Part shown: positions 9,298 through 23,800 of the stretch, piece after piece | How the letters are laid out: each line of letters opens with the position of its first letter | Position numbering within the stretch: the first letter of the stretch is position 1 | Position numbers and translations under genes: made by a program | Notes under the pieces: model-generated | Database searches by the model: none | The model's input: only the letters and a program-made list of their open reading frames with translations | Told to the model about the DNA's origin: nothing | DNA from: Mansonella perstans | Lineage: Eukaryota > Nematoda > Chromadorea > Rhabditida > Onchocercidae | Assembly (NCBI GenBank): GCA_037074765.1 | Contig: JBAMDO010000557.1 | Span: 1-28,299 of the forward strand | Direction of reading: 5' to 3' | Length of the DNA stretch: 28,299 nucleotides

Positions 9298-9415
9298 GTC
9301 TACGACCATACCACGTTGAAAGCACGACATCTCGTCCGATCTGTCAAGTTAAGCAACGTTGGGCCTGGTTAGTACTTGGATCGGAGACGGCCTGGGAATC
9401 CCAGGTGTTGTAGAC
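9298..9415 (+). rRNA. 5S rRNA: 5S rRNA, intact copy 1
   Basis: 118 nt. The ends GTCTACGAC and GTTGTAGAC form the terminal helix. The core elements GTCAAGTTAAGCAACGTTG, AGTACTTGGATCGGAGACGG and CCTGGGAATCCCAGG match nematode 5S rRNA and include the internal polymerase III promoter. A TTTT terminator follows at 9419-9422. It sits between SL1 genes at 9143 and 9563, same strand. Confidence 0.96.
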
Positions 9416-12400
9416 ATCTTTTGCTCAATGAAATGCTTATAATATATATGATTATAGAATGTTGAAAATATATGACATGTATTTTTATTTTCAACAGCAT
9501 CAGTAACCCGTTGATATTTGAATGCACGACAATGATATGTGAATGATGATGGTGTACACGTCGGTTTAATTACCCAAGTTTGAGGTAATTGAATGTTTCG
9601 GCCCAGTGTTTCAGCTACTGTGGCTTGAAGTAAAATTTTGGAACGTCCTACAAATTTGTGGGACAACAAATACAAACAATTGATGAGAATTTAATGTATG
9701 CATTATTGGTTTATCCTGTCTACGACCATACCATGTTGAAAGCACGGCATCTCGTTGATTATAGAATGTTGAAAATATATGACATGTATTTTTATTTTCA
9801 ACAGCATCAGTAACCCGTTGATATTTGAATGCACGACAATGATATGTGAATGATGATGGTGTACACGTCGGTTTAATTACCCAAGTTTGAGGTAATTGAA
9901 TGTTTCGGCCCAGTGTTTCAGCTACTGTGGCTTGAAGTAAAATTTTGGAACGTCCTACAAATTTGTGGGACAACAAATACAAACAATTGATGAGAATTTA
10001 ATGTATGCATTATTGGTTTATCCTGTCTACGACCATACCATGTTGAAAGCACGGCATCTCGTTGATTATAGAATGTTGAAAATATATGACATGTATTTTT
10101 ATTTTCAACAGCATCAGTAACCCGTTGATATTTGAATGCACGACAATGATATGTGAATGATGATGGTGTACACGTCGGTTTAATTACCCAAGTTTGAGGT
10201 AATTGAATGTTTCGGCCCAGTGTTTCAGCTACTGTGGCTTGAAGTAAAATTTTGGAACGTCCTACAAATTTGTGGGACAACAAATACAAACAATTGATGA
10301 GAATTTAATGTATGCATTATTGGTTTATCCTGTCTACGACCATACCATGTTGAAAGCACGGCATCTCGTTGATTATAGAATGTTGAAAATATATGACATG
10401 TATTTTTATTTTCAACAGCATCAGTAACCCGTTGATATTTGAATGCACGACAATGATATGTGAATGATGATGGTGTACACGTCGGTTTAATTACCCAAGT
10501 TTGAGGTAATTGAATGTTTCGGCCCAGTGTTTCAGCTACTGTGGCTTGAAGTAAAATTTTGGAACGTCCTACAAATTTGTGGGACAACAAATACAAACAA
10601 TTGATGAGAATTTAATGTATGCATTATTGGTTTATCCTGTCTACGACCATACCATGTTGAAAGCACGGCATCTCGTTGATTATAGAATGTTGAAAATATA
10701 TGACATGTATTTTTATTTTCAACAGCATCAGTAACCCGTTGATATTTGAATGCACGACAATGATATGTGAATGATGATGGTGTACACGTCGGTTTAATTA
10801 CCCAAGTTTGAGGTAATTGAATGTTTCGGCCCAGTGTTTCAGCTACTGTGGCTTGAAGTAAAATTTTGGAACGTCCTACAAATTTGTGGGACAACAAATA
10901 CAAACAATTGATGAGAATTTAATGTATGCATTATTGGTTTATCCTGTCTACGACCATACCATGTTGAAAGCACGGCATCTCGTTGATTATAGAATGTTGA
11001 AAATATATGACATGTATTTTTATTTTCAACAGCATCAGTAACCCGTTGATATTTGAATGCACGACAATGATATGTGAATGATGATGGTGTACACGTCGGT
11101 TTAATTACCCAAGTTTGAGGTAATTGAATGTTTCGGCCCAGTGTTTCAGCTACTGTGGCTTGAAGTAAAATTTTGGAACGTCCTACAAATTTGTGGGACA
11201 ACAAATACAAACAATTGATGAGAATTTAATGTATGCATTATTGGTTTATCCTGTCTACGACCATACCATGTTGAAAGCACGGCATCTCGTTGATTATAGA
11301 ATGTTGAAAATATATGACATGTATTTTTATTTTCAACAGCATCAGTAACCCGTTGATATTTGAATGCACGACAATGATATGTGAATGATGATGGTGTACA
11401 CGTCGGTTTAATTACCCAAGTTTGAGGTAATTGAATGTTTCGGCCCAGTGTTTCAGCTACTGTGGCTTGAAGTAAAATTTTGGAACGTCCTACAAATTTG
11501 TGGGACAACAAATACAAACAATTGATGAGAATTTAATGTATGCATTATTGGTTTATCCTGTCTACGACCATACCATGTTGAAAGCACGGCATCTCGTTGA
11601 TTATAGAATGTTGAAAATATATGACATGTATTTTTATTTTCAACAGCATCAGTAACCCGTTGATATTTGAATGCACGACAATGATATGTGAATGATGATG
11701 GTGTACACGTCGGTTTAATTACCCAAGTTTGAGGTAATTGAATGTTTCGGCCCAGTGTTTCAGCTACTGTGGCTTGAAGTAAAATTTTGGAACGTCCTAC
11801 AAATTTGTGGGACAACAAATACAAACAATTGATGAGAATTTAATGTATGCATTATTGGTTTATCCTGTCTACGACCATACCATGTTGAAAGCACGGCATC
11901 TCGTTGATTATAGAATGTTGAAAATATATGACATGTATTTTTATTTTCAACAGCATCAGTAACCCGTTGATATTTGAATGCACGACAATGATATGTGAAT
12001 GATGATGGTGTACACGTCGGTTTAATTACCCAAGTTTGAGGTAATTGAATGTTTCGGCCCAGTGTTTCAGCTACTGTGGCTTGAAGTAAAATTTTGGAAC
12101 GTCCTACAAATTTGTGGGACAACAAATACAAACAATTGATGAGAATTTAATGTATGCATTATTGGTTTATCCTGTCTACGACCATACCATGTTGAAAGCA
12201 CGGCATCTCGTTGATTATAGAATGTTGAAAATATATGACATGTATTTTTATTTTCAACAGCATCAGTAACCCGTTGATATTTGAATGCACGACAATGATA
12301 TGTGAATGATGATGGTGTACACGTCGGTTTAATTACCCAAGTTTGAGGTAATTGAATGTTTCGGCCCAGTGTTTCAGCTACTGTGGCTTGAAGTAAAATT

Positions 12401-15400
12401 TTGGAACGTCCTACAAATTTGTGGGACAACAAATACAAACAATTGATGAGAATTTAATGTATGCATTATTGGTTTATCCTGTCTACGACCATACCATGTT
12501 GAAAGCACGGCATCTCGTTGATTATAGAATGTTGAAAATATATGACATGTATTTTTATTTTCAACAGCATCAGTAACCCGTTGATATTTGAATGCACGAC
12601 AATGATATGTGAATGATGATGGTGTACACGTCGGTTTAATTACCCAAGTTTGAGGTAATTGAATGTTTCGGCCCAGTGTTTCAGCTACTGTGGCTTGAAG
12701 TAAAATTTTGGAACGTCCTACAAATTTGTGGGACAACAAATACAAACAATTGATGAGAATTTAATGTATGCATTATTGGTTTATCCTGTCTACGACCATA
12801 CCATGTTGAAAGCACGGCATCTCGTTGATTATAGAATGTTGAAAATATATGACATGTATTTTTATTTTCAACAGCATCAGTAACCCGTTGATATTTGAAT
12901 GCACGACAATGATATGTGAATGATGATGGTGTACACGTCGGTTTAATTACCCAAGTTTGAGGTAATTGAATGTTTCGGCCCAGTGTTTCAGCTACTGTGG
13001 CTTGAAGTAAAATTTTGGAACGTCCTACAAATTTGTGGGACAACAAATACAAACAATTGATGAGAATTTAATGTATGCATTATTGGTTTATCCTGTCTAC
13101 GACCATACCATGTTGAAAGCACGGCATCTCGTTGATTATAGAATGTTGAAAATATATGACATGTATTTTTATTTTCAACAGCATCAGTAACCCGTTGATA
13201 TTTGAATGCACGACAATGATATGTGAATGATGATGGTGTACACGTCGGTTTAATTACCCAAGTTTGAGGTAATTGAATGTTTCGGCCCAGTGTTTCAGCT
13301 ACTGTGGCTTGAAGTAAAATTTTGGAACGTCCTACAAATTTGTGGGACAACAAATACAAACAATTGATGAGAATTTAATGTATGCATTATTGGTTTATCC
13401 TGTCTACGACCATACCATGTTGAAAGCACGGCATCTCGTTGATTATAGAATGTTGAAAATATATGACATGTATTTTTATTTTCAACAGCATCAGTAACCC
13501 GTTGATATTTGAATGCACGACAATGATATGTGAATGATGATGGTGTACACGTCGGTTTAATTACCCAAGTTTGAGGTAATTGAATGTTTCGGCCCAGTGT
13601 TTCAGCTACTGTGGCTTGAAGTAAAATTTTGGAACGTCCTACAAATTTGTGGGACAACAAATACAAACAATTGATGAGAATTTAATGTATGCATTATTGG
13701 TTTATCCTGTCTACGACCATACCATGTTGAAAGCACGGCATCTCGTTGATTATAGAATGTTGAAAATATATGACATGTATTTTTATTTTCAACAGCATCA
13801 GTAACCCGTTGATATTTGAATGCACGACAATGATATGTGAATGATGATGGTGTACACGTCGGTTTAATTACCCAAGTTTGAGGTAATTGAATGTTTCGGC
13901 CCAGTGTTTCAGCTACTGTGGCTTGAAGTAAAATTTTGGAACGTCCTACAAATTTGTGGGACAACAAATACAAACAATTGATGAGAATTTAATGTATGCA
14001 TTATTGGTTTATCCTGTCTACGACCATACCATGTTGAAAGCACGGCATCTCGTTGATTATAGAATGTTGAAAATATATGACATGTATTTTTATTTTCAAC
14101 AGCATCAGTAACCCGTTGATATTTGAATGCACGACAATGATATGTGAATGATGATGGTGTACACGTCGGTTTAATTACCCAAGTTTGAGGTAATTGAATG
14201 TTTCGGCCCAGTGTTTCAGCTACTGTGGCTTGAAGTAAAATTTTGGAACGTCCTACAAATTTGTGGGACAACAAATACAAACAATTGATGAGAATTTAAT
14301 GTATGCATTATTGGTTTATCCTGTCTACGACCATACCATGTTGAAAGCACGGCATCTCGTTGATTATAGAATGTTGAAAATATATGACATGTATTTTTAT
14401 TTTCAACAGCATCAGTAACCCGTTGATATTTGAATGCACGACAATGATATGTGAATGATGATGGTGTACACGTCGGTTTAATTACCCAAGTTTGAGGTAA
14501 TTGAATGTTTCGGCCCAGTGTTTCAGCTACTGTGGCTTGAAGTAAAATTTTGGAACGTCCTACAAATTTGTGGGACAACAAATACAAACAATTGATGAGA
14601 ATTTAATGTATGCATTATTGGTTTATCCTGTCTACGACCATACCATGTTGAAAGCACGGCATCTCGTTGATTATAGAATGTTGAAAATATATGACATGTA
14701 TTTTTATTTTCAACAGCATCAGTAACCCGTTGATATTTGAATGCACGACAATGATATGTGAATGATGATGGTGTACACGTCGGTTTAATTACCCAAGTTT
14801 GAGGTAATTGAATGTTTCGGCCCAGTGTTTCAGCTACTGTGGCTTGAAGTAAAATTTTGGAACGTCCTACAAATTTGTGGGACAACAAATACAAACAATT
14901 GATGAGAATTTAATGTATGCATTATTGGTTTATCCTGTCTACGACCATACCATGTTGAAAGCACGGCATCTCGTTGATTATAGAATGTTGAAAATATATG
15001 ACATGTATTTTTATTTTCAACAGCATCAGTAACCCGTTGATATTTGAATGCACGACAATGATATGTGAATGATGATGGTGTACACGTCGGTTTAATTACC
15101 CAAGTTTGAGGTAATTGAATGTTTCGGCCCAGTGTTTCAGCTACTGTGGCTTGAAGTAAAATTTTGGAACGTCCTACAAATTTGTGGGACAACAAATACA
15201 AACAATTGATGAGAATTTAATGTATGCATTATTGGTTTATCCTGTCTACGACCATACCATGTTGAAAGCACGGCATCTCGTTGATTATAGAATGTTGAAA
15301 ATATATGACATGTATTTTTATTTTCAACAGCATCAGTAACCCGTTGATATTTGAATGCACGACAATGATATGTGAATGATGATGGTGTACACGTCGGTTT

Positions 15401-17851
15401 AATTACCCAAGTTTGAGGTAATTGAATGTTTCGGCCCAGTGTTTCAGCTACTGTGGCTTGAAGTAAAATTTTGGAACGTCCTACAAATTTGTGGGACAAC
15501 AAATACAAACAATTGATGAGAATTTAATGTATGCATTATTGGTTTATCCTGTCTACGACCATACCATGTTGAAAGCACGGCATCTCGTTGATTATAGAAT
15601 GTTGAAAATATATGACATGTATTTTTATTTTCAACAGCATCAGTAACCCGTTGATATTTGAATGCACGACAATGATATGTGAATGATGATGGTGTACACG
15701 TCGGTTTAATTACCCAAGTTTGAGGTAATTGAATGTTTCGGCCCAGTGTTTCAGCTACTGTGGCTTGAAGTAAAATTTTGGAACGTCCTACAAATTTGTG
15801 GGACAACAAATACAAACAATTGATGAGAATTTAATGTATGCATTATTGGTTTATCCTGTCTACGACCATACCATGTTGAAAGCACGGCATCTCGTTGATT
15901 ATAGAATGTTGAAAATATATGACATGTATTTTTATTTTCAACAGCATCAGTAACCCGTTGATATTTGAATGCACGACAATGATATGTGAATGATGATGGT
16001 GTACACGTCGGTTTAATTACCCAAGTTTGAGGTAATTGAATGTTTCGGCCCAGTGTTTCAGCTACTGTGGCTTGAAGTAAAATTTTGGAACGTCCTACAA
16101 ATTTGTGGGACAACAAATACAAACAATTGATGAGAATTTAATGTATGCATTATTGGTTTATCCTGTCTACGACCATACCATGTTGAAAGCACGGCATCTC
16201 GTTGATTATAGAATGTTGAAAATATATGACATGTATTTTTATTTTCAACAGCATCAGTAACCCGTTGATATTTGAATGCACGACAATGATATGTGAATGA
16301 TGATGGTGTACACGTCGGTTTAATTACCCAAGTTTGAGGTAATTGAATGTTTCGGCCCAGTGTTTCAGCTACTGTGGCTTGAAGTAAAATTTTGGAACGT
16401 CCTACAAATTTGTGGGACAACAAATACAAACAATTGATGAGAATTTAATGTATGCATTATTGGTTTATCCTGTCTACGACCATACCATGTTGAAAGCACG
16501 GCATCTCGTTGATTATAGAATGTTGAAAATATATGACATGTATTTTTATTTTCAACAGCATCAGTAACCCGTTGATATTTGAATGCACGACAATGATATG
16601 TGAATGATGATGGTGTACACGTCGGTTTAATTACCCAAGTTTGAGGTAATTGAATGTTTCGGCCCAGTGTTTCAGCTACTGTGGCTTGAAGTAAAATTTT
16701 GGAACGTCCTACAAATTTGTGGGACAACAAATACAAACAATTGATGAGAATTTAATGTATGCATTATTGGTTTATCCTGTCTACGACCATACCATGTTGA
16801 AAGCACGGCATCTCGTTGATTATAGAATGTTGAAAATATATGACATGTATTTTTATTTTCAACAGCATCAGTAACCCGTTGATATTTGAATGCACGACAA
16901 TGATATGTGAATGATGATGGTGTACACGTCGGTTTAATTACCCAAGTTTGAGGTAATTGAATGTTTCGGCCCAGTGTTTCAGCTACTGTGGCTTGAAGTA
17001 AAATTTTGGAACGTCCTACAAATTTGTGGGACAACAAATACAAACAATTGATGAGAATTTAATGTATGCATTATTGGTTTATCCTGTCTACGACCATACC
17101 ATGTTGAAAGCACGGCATCTCGTTGATTATAGAATGTTGAAAATATATGACATGTATTTTTATTTTCAACAGCATCAGTAACCCGTTGATATTTGAATGC
17201 ACGACAATGATATGTGAATGATGATGGTGTACACGTCGGTTTAATTACCCAAGTTTGAGGTAATTGAATGTTTCGGCCCAGTGTTTCAGCTACTGTGGCT
17301 TGAAGTAAAATTTTGGAACGTCCTACAAATTTGTGGGACAACAAATACAAACAATTGATGAGAATTTAATGTATGCATTATTGGTTTATCCTGTCTACGA
17401 CCATACCATGTTGAAAGCACGGCATCTCGTTGATTATAGAATGTTGAAAATATATGACATGTATTTTTATTTTCAACAGCATCAGTAACCCGTTGATATT
17501 TGAATGCACGACAATGATATGTGAATGATGATGGTGTACACGTCGGTTTAATTACCCAAGTTTGAGGTAATTGAATGTTTCGGCCCAGTGTTTCAGCTAC
17601 TGTGGCTTGAAGTAAAATTTTGGAACGTCCTACAAATTTGTGGGACAACAAATACAAACAATTGATGAGAATTTAATGTATGCATTATTAGTTTATCCTG
17701 TCTACGACCATACCATGTTGAAAGCACGGCATCTCGTTGATTATAGAATGTTGAAAATATATGACATGTATTTTTATTTTCAACAGCATGAGTAACCCGT
17801 TGATATTTGAATGCACGACAATGATATGTGAATGATGATGGTGTACACGTC

Positions 17852-17953
17852 GGTTTAATTACCCAAGTTTGAGGTAATTGAATGTTTCGGCCCAGTGTTT
17901 CAGCTACTGTGGCTTGAAGTAAAATTTTGGAACGTCCTACAAATTTGTGGGAC
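17852..17953 (+). ncRNA. SL1: SL1 RNA copy opening the variant patch
   Basis: SL1 sequence, donor, Sm site and hairpin are unchanged. The unit after it is 306 bp because one G is lost about 20 bp past the RNA (GATAGAATTT). That deletion alone restores the antisense reading frame into the next unit, which explains the single longer antisense open frame there. Confidence 0.9.
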
Positions 17954-18464
17954 AACAAATACAAACAATTGATAGAATTTAATGTATGCATTATTGGTTT
18001 ATCCTGTCTACGACCATACCATGTTGAAAGCACGGCATCTCGTTGATTATAGAATGTTGAAAATATATGACATGTATTTTTATTTTCAACAGCATCAGTA
18101 ACCCGTTGATATTTGAATGCACGACAATGATATGTGAATGATGATGGTGTACACGTCGGTTTAATTACCCAAGTTTGAGGTAATTGAATGTTTCGGCCCA
18201 GTGTTTCAGCTACTGTGGCTTGAAGTAAAATTTTGGAACGTCCTACAAATTTGTGGGACAACAAATACAAACAATTGATGAGAATTTAATGTATGCATTA
18301 TTGGTTTATCCTATCTACGACCATACCATGTTGAAAGCACGGCATCTCGTTGATTATAGAATGTTGAAAATATATGACATGTATTTTTATTTTCAACAGC
18401 ATCAGTAACCCGTTGATATTTGAATGCACGACAATGATATGTGAATGATGATGGTGTACACGTC

Positions 18465-18566
18465 GGTTTAATTACCCAAGTTTGAGGTAATTGAATGTTT
18501 CGGCCCAGTGTTTCAGTTACTGTGGCTTGAAGTAAAATTTTGGAACGTCCTACAAATTTGTGGGAC
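18465..18566 (+). ncRNA. SL1: SL1 RNA copy with a base change in the intron part
   Basis: Differs from the array consensus by C to T in CAGCTACTG (CAGTTACTG, near 18516), in the middle stem region. The leader, the donor, the Sm site and the 3' hairpin are unchanged. It is the only clear substitution inside an SL1 RNA gene that I found before the low-quality right end. Confidence 0.88.
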
Positions 18567-20767
18567 AACAAATACAAACAATTGATAGAATTTAATGTAT
18601 GCATTATTGGTTTATCCTGTCTACGACCATACCATGTTGAAAGCACGGCATCTCGTTGATTATAGAATGTTGAAAATATATGACATGTATTTTTATTTTC
18701 AACAGCATCAGTAACCCGTTGATATTTGAATGCACGACAATGATATGTGAATGATGATGGTGTACACGTCGGTTTAATTACCCAAGTTTGAGGTAATTGA
18801 ATGTTTCGGCCCAGTGTTTCAGCTACTGTGGCTTGAAGTAAAATTTTGGAACGTCCTACAAATTTGTGGGACAACAAATACAAACAATTGATGAGAATTT
18901 AATGTATGCATTATTGGTTTATCCTGTCTACGACCATACCATGTTGAAAGCACGGCATCTCGTTGATTATAGAATGTTGAAAATATATGACATGTATTTT
19001 TATTTTCAACAGCATCAGTAACCCGTTGATATTTGAATGCACGACAATGATATGTGAATGATGATGGTGTACACGTCGGTTTAATTACCCAAGTTTGAGG
19101 TAATTGAATGTTTCGGCCCAGTGTTTCAGCTACTGTGGCTTGAAGTAAAATTTTGGAACGTCCTACAAATTTGTGGGACAACAAATACAAACAATTGATG
19201 AGAATTTAATGTATGCATTATTGGTTTATCCTGTCTACGACCATACCATGTTGAAAGCACGGCATCTCGTTGATTATAGAATGTTGAAAATATATGACAT
19301 GTATTTTTATTTTCAACAGCATCAGTAACCCGTTGATATTTGAATGCACGACAATGATATGTGAATGATGATGGTGTACACGTCGGTTTAATTACCCAAG
19401 TTTGAGGTAATTGAATGTTTCGGCCCAGTGTTTCAGCTACTGTGGCTTGAAGTAAAATTTTGGAACGTCCTACAAATTTGTGGGACAACAAATACAAACA
19501 ATTGATGAGAATTTAATGTATGCATTATTGGTTTATCCTGTCTACGACCATACCATGTTGAAAGCACGGCATCTCGTTGATTATAGAATGTTGAAAATAT
19601 ATGACATGTATTTTTATTTTCAACAGCATCAGTAACCCGTTGATATTTGAATGCACGACAATGATATGTGAATGATGATGGTGTGCACGTCGGTTTAATT
19701 ACCCAAGTTTGAGGTAATTGAATGTTTCGGCCCAGTGTTTCAGCTACTGTGGCTTGAAGTAAAATTTTGGAACGTCCTACAAATTTGTGGGACAACAAAT
19801 ACAAACAATTGATGAGAATTTAATGTATGCATTATTGGTTTATCCTGTCTACGACCATACCATGTTGAAAGCACGGCATCTCGTTGATTATAGAATGTTG
19901 AAAATATATGACATGTATTTTTATTTTCAACAGCATCAGTAACCCGTTGATATTTGAATGCACGACAATGATATGTGAATGATGATGGTGTACACGTCGG
20001 TTTAATTACCCAAGTTTGAGGTAATTGAATGTTTCGGCCCAGTGTTTCAGCTACTGTGGCTTGAAGTAAAATTTTGGAACGTCCTACAAATTTGTGGGAC
20101 AACAAATACAAACAATTGATGAGAATTTAATGTATGCATTATTGGTTTATCCTGTCTACGACCATACCATGTTGAAAGCACGGCATCTCGTTGATTATAG
20201 AATGTTGAAAATATATGACATGTATTTTTATTTTCAACAGCATCAGTAACCCGTTGATATTTGAATGCACGACAATGATATGTGAATGATGATGGTGTGC
20301 ACGTCGGTTTAATTACCCAAGTTTGAGGTAATTGAATGTTTCGGCCCAGTGTTTCAGCTACTGTGGCTTGAAGTAAAATTTTGGAACGTCCTACAAATTT
20401 GTGGGACAACAAATACAAACAATTGATGAGAATTTAATGTATGCATTATTGGTTTATCCTGTCTACGACCATACCATGTTGAAAGCACGGCATCTCGTTG
20501 ATTATAGAATGTTGAAAATATATGACATGTATTTTTATTTTCAACAGCATCAGTAACCCGTTGATATTTGAATGCACGACAATGATATGTGAATGATGAT
20601 GGTGTACACGTCGGTTTAATTACCCAAGTTTGAGGTAATTGAATGTTTCGGCCCAGTGTTTCAGCTACTGTGGCTTGAAGTAAAATTTTGGAACGTCCTA
20701 CAAATTTGTGGGACAACAAATACAAACAATTGATGAGAATTTAATGTATGCATTATTGGTTTATCTT

Positions 20768-20885
20768 GTCTACGACCATACCACGTTGAAAGCACGACAT
20801 CTCGTCCGATCTGTCAAGTTAAGCAACGTTGGGCCTGGTTAGTACTTGGATCGGAGACGGCCTGGGAATCCCAGGTGTTGTAGAC
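20768..20885 (+). rRNA. 5S rRNA: 5S rRNA, intact copy 2
   Basis: Identical by reading to the copy at 9298, including the preceding CTTGTC and the TTTT terminator. Its unit is 419 bp because one A is missing in the GAAAATAT run about 50 bp downstream of the gene. Confidence 0.96.
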
Positions 20886-23800
20886 ATCTTTTGCTCAATG
20901 AAATGCTTATAATATATATGATTATAGAATGTTGAAATATATGACATGTATTTTTATTTTCAACAGCATCAGTAACCCGTTGATATTTGAATGCACGACA
21001 ATGATATGTGAATGATGATGGTGTTCACGTCGGTTTAATTACCCAAGTTTGAGGTAATTGAATGTTTCGGCCCAGTGTTTCAGCTACTGTGGCTTGAAGT
21101 AAAATTTTGGAACGTCCTACAAATTTGTGGGACAACAAATACAAACAATTGATGAGAATTTAATGTATGCATTATTGGTTTATCCTGTCTACGACCATAC
21201 CATGTTGAAAGCACGGCATCTCGTTGATTATAGAATGTTGAAAATATATGACATGTATTTTTATTTTCAACAGCATCAGTAACCCGTTGATATTTGAATG
21301 CACGACAATGATATGTGAATGATGATGGTGTGCACGTCGGTTTAATTACCCAAGTTTGAGGTAATTGAATGTTTCGGCCCAGTGTTTCAGCTACTGTGGC
21401 TTGAAGTAAAATTTTGGAACGTCCTACAAATTTGTGGGACAACAAATACAAACAATTGATGAGAATTTAATGTATGCATTATTGGTTTATCCTGTCTACG
21501 ACCATACCATGTTGAAAGCACGGCATCTCGTTGATTATAGAATGTTGAAAATATATGACATGTATTTTTATTTTCAACAGCATCAGTAACCCGTTGATAT
21601 TTGAATGCACGACAATGATATGTGAATGATGATGGTGTACACGTCGGTTTAATTACCCAAGTTTGAGGTAATTGAATGTTTCGGCCCAGTGTTTCAGCTA
21701 CTGTGGCTTGAAGTAAAATTTTGGAACGTCCTACAAATTTGTGGGACAACAAATACAAACAATTGATGAGAATTTAATGTATGCATTATTGGTTTATCCT
21801 GTCTACGACCATACCATGTTGAAAGCACGGCATCTCGTTGATTATAGAATGTTGAAAATATATGACATGTATTTTTATTTTCAACAGCATCAGTAACCCG
21901 TTGATATTTGAATGCACGACAATGATATGTGAATGATGATGGTGTCACGTCGGTTTAATTACCCAAGTTTGAGGTAATTGAATGTTTCGGCCCAGTGTTT
22001 CAGCTACTGTGGCTTGAAGTAAAATTTTGGAACGTCCTACAAATTTGTGGGACAACAAATACAAACAATTGATGAGAATTTAATGTATGCATTATTGGTT
22101 TATCCTGTCTACGACCATACCATGTTGAAAGCACGGCATCTCGTTGATTATAGAATGTTGAAAATATATGACATGTATTTTTATTTTCAACAGCATCAGT
22201 AACCCGTTGATATTTGAATGCACGACAATGATATGTGAATGATGATGGTGTACACGTCGGTTTAATTACCCAAGTTTGAGGTAATTGAATGTTTCGGCCC
22301 AGTGTTTCAGCTACTGTGGCTTGAAGTAAAATTTTGGAACGTCCTACAAATTTGTGGGACAACAAATACAAACAATTGATGAGAATTTAATGTATGCATT
22401 ATTGGTTTATCCTGTCTACGACCATACCATGTTGAAAGCACGGCATCTCGTTGATTATAGAATGTTGAAAATATATGACATGTATTTTTATTTTCAACAG
22501 CATCAGTAACCCGTTGATATTTGAATGCACGACAATGATATGTGAATGATGATGGTGTGCACGTCGGTTTAATTACCCAAGTTTGAGGTAATTGAATGTT
22601 TCGGCCCAGTGTTTCAGCTACTGTGGCTTGAAGTAAAATTTTGGAACGTCCTACAAATTTGTGGGACAACAAATACAAACAATTGATGAGAATTTAATGT
22701 ATGCATTATTGGTTTATCCTGTCTACGACCATACCATGTTGAAAGCACGGCATCTCGTTGATTATAGAATGTTGAAAATATATGACATGTATTTTTATTT
22801 TCAACAGCATCAGTAACCCGTTGATATTTGAATGCACGACAATGATATGTGAATGATGATGGTGTACACGTCGGTTTAATTACCCAAGTTTGAGGTAATT
22901 GAATGTTTCGGCCCAGTGTTTCAGCTACTGTGGCTTGAAGTAAAATTTTGGAACGTCCTACAAATTTGTGGGACAACAAATACAAACAATTGATGAGAAT
23001 TTAATGTATGCATTATTGGTTTATCCTGTCTACGACCATACCATGTTGAAAGCACGGCATCTCGTTGATTATAGAATGTTGAAAATATATGACATGTATT
23101 TTTATTTTCAACAGCATCAGTAACCCGTTGATATTTGAATGCACGACAATGATATGTGAATGATGATGGTGTGCACGTCGGTTTAATTACCCAAGTTTGA
23201 GGTAATTGAATGTTTCGGCCCAGTGTTTCAGCTACTGTGGCTTGAAGTAAAATTTTGGAACGTCCTACAAATTTGTGGGACAACAAATACAAACAATTGA
23301 TGAGAATTTAATGTATGCATTATTGGTTTATCCTGTCTACGACCATACCATGTTGAAAGCACGGCATCTCGTTGATTATAGAATGTTGAAAATATATGAC
23401 ATGTATTTTTATTTTCAACAGCATCAGTAACCCGTTGATATTTGAATGCACGACAATGATATGTGAATGATGATGGTGTGCACGTCGGTTTAATTACCCA
23501 AGTTTGAGGTAATTGAATGTTTCGGCCCAGTGTTTCAGCTACTGTGGCTTGAAGTAAAATTTTGGAACGTCCTACAAATTTGTGGGACAACAAATACAAA
23601 CAATTGATGAGAATTTAATGTATGCATTATTGGTTTATCCTGTCTACGACCATACCATGTTGAAAGCACGGCATCTCGTTGATTATAGAATGTTGAAAAT
23701 ATATGACATGTATTTTTATTTTCAACAGCATCAGTAACCCGTTGATATTTGAATGCACGACAATGATATGTGAATGATGATGGTGTACACGTCGGTTTAA

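Larger units (their letters stand above)
9416..20767 (+). repeat. Array block 2: 37 SL1 units with 5S stubs
   Basis: SL1 starts are 9563 + 307k for k = 0 to 27 (last 17852), then 18158, 18465, 18771, 19078, 19385, 19692, 19999, 20306 and 20613. From 9563 to about 17680 the units look identical by eye. A patch at 17680-18600 carries several changes: GTTTAT preceded by A (17690), CATGAG for CATCAG (17789), GATAGA for GATGAGA (near 17972 and 18585), CCTATC (18311) and CAGTTA (18516). The two GATAGA deletions are 613 bp apart, so this patch also contains a two-unit duplication. Units at 19692 and 20306 have G at -7 of SL1. Confidence 0.93.
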
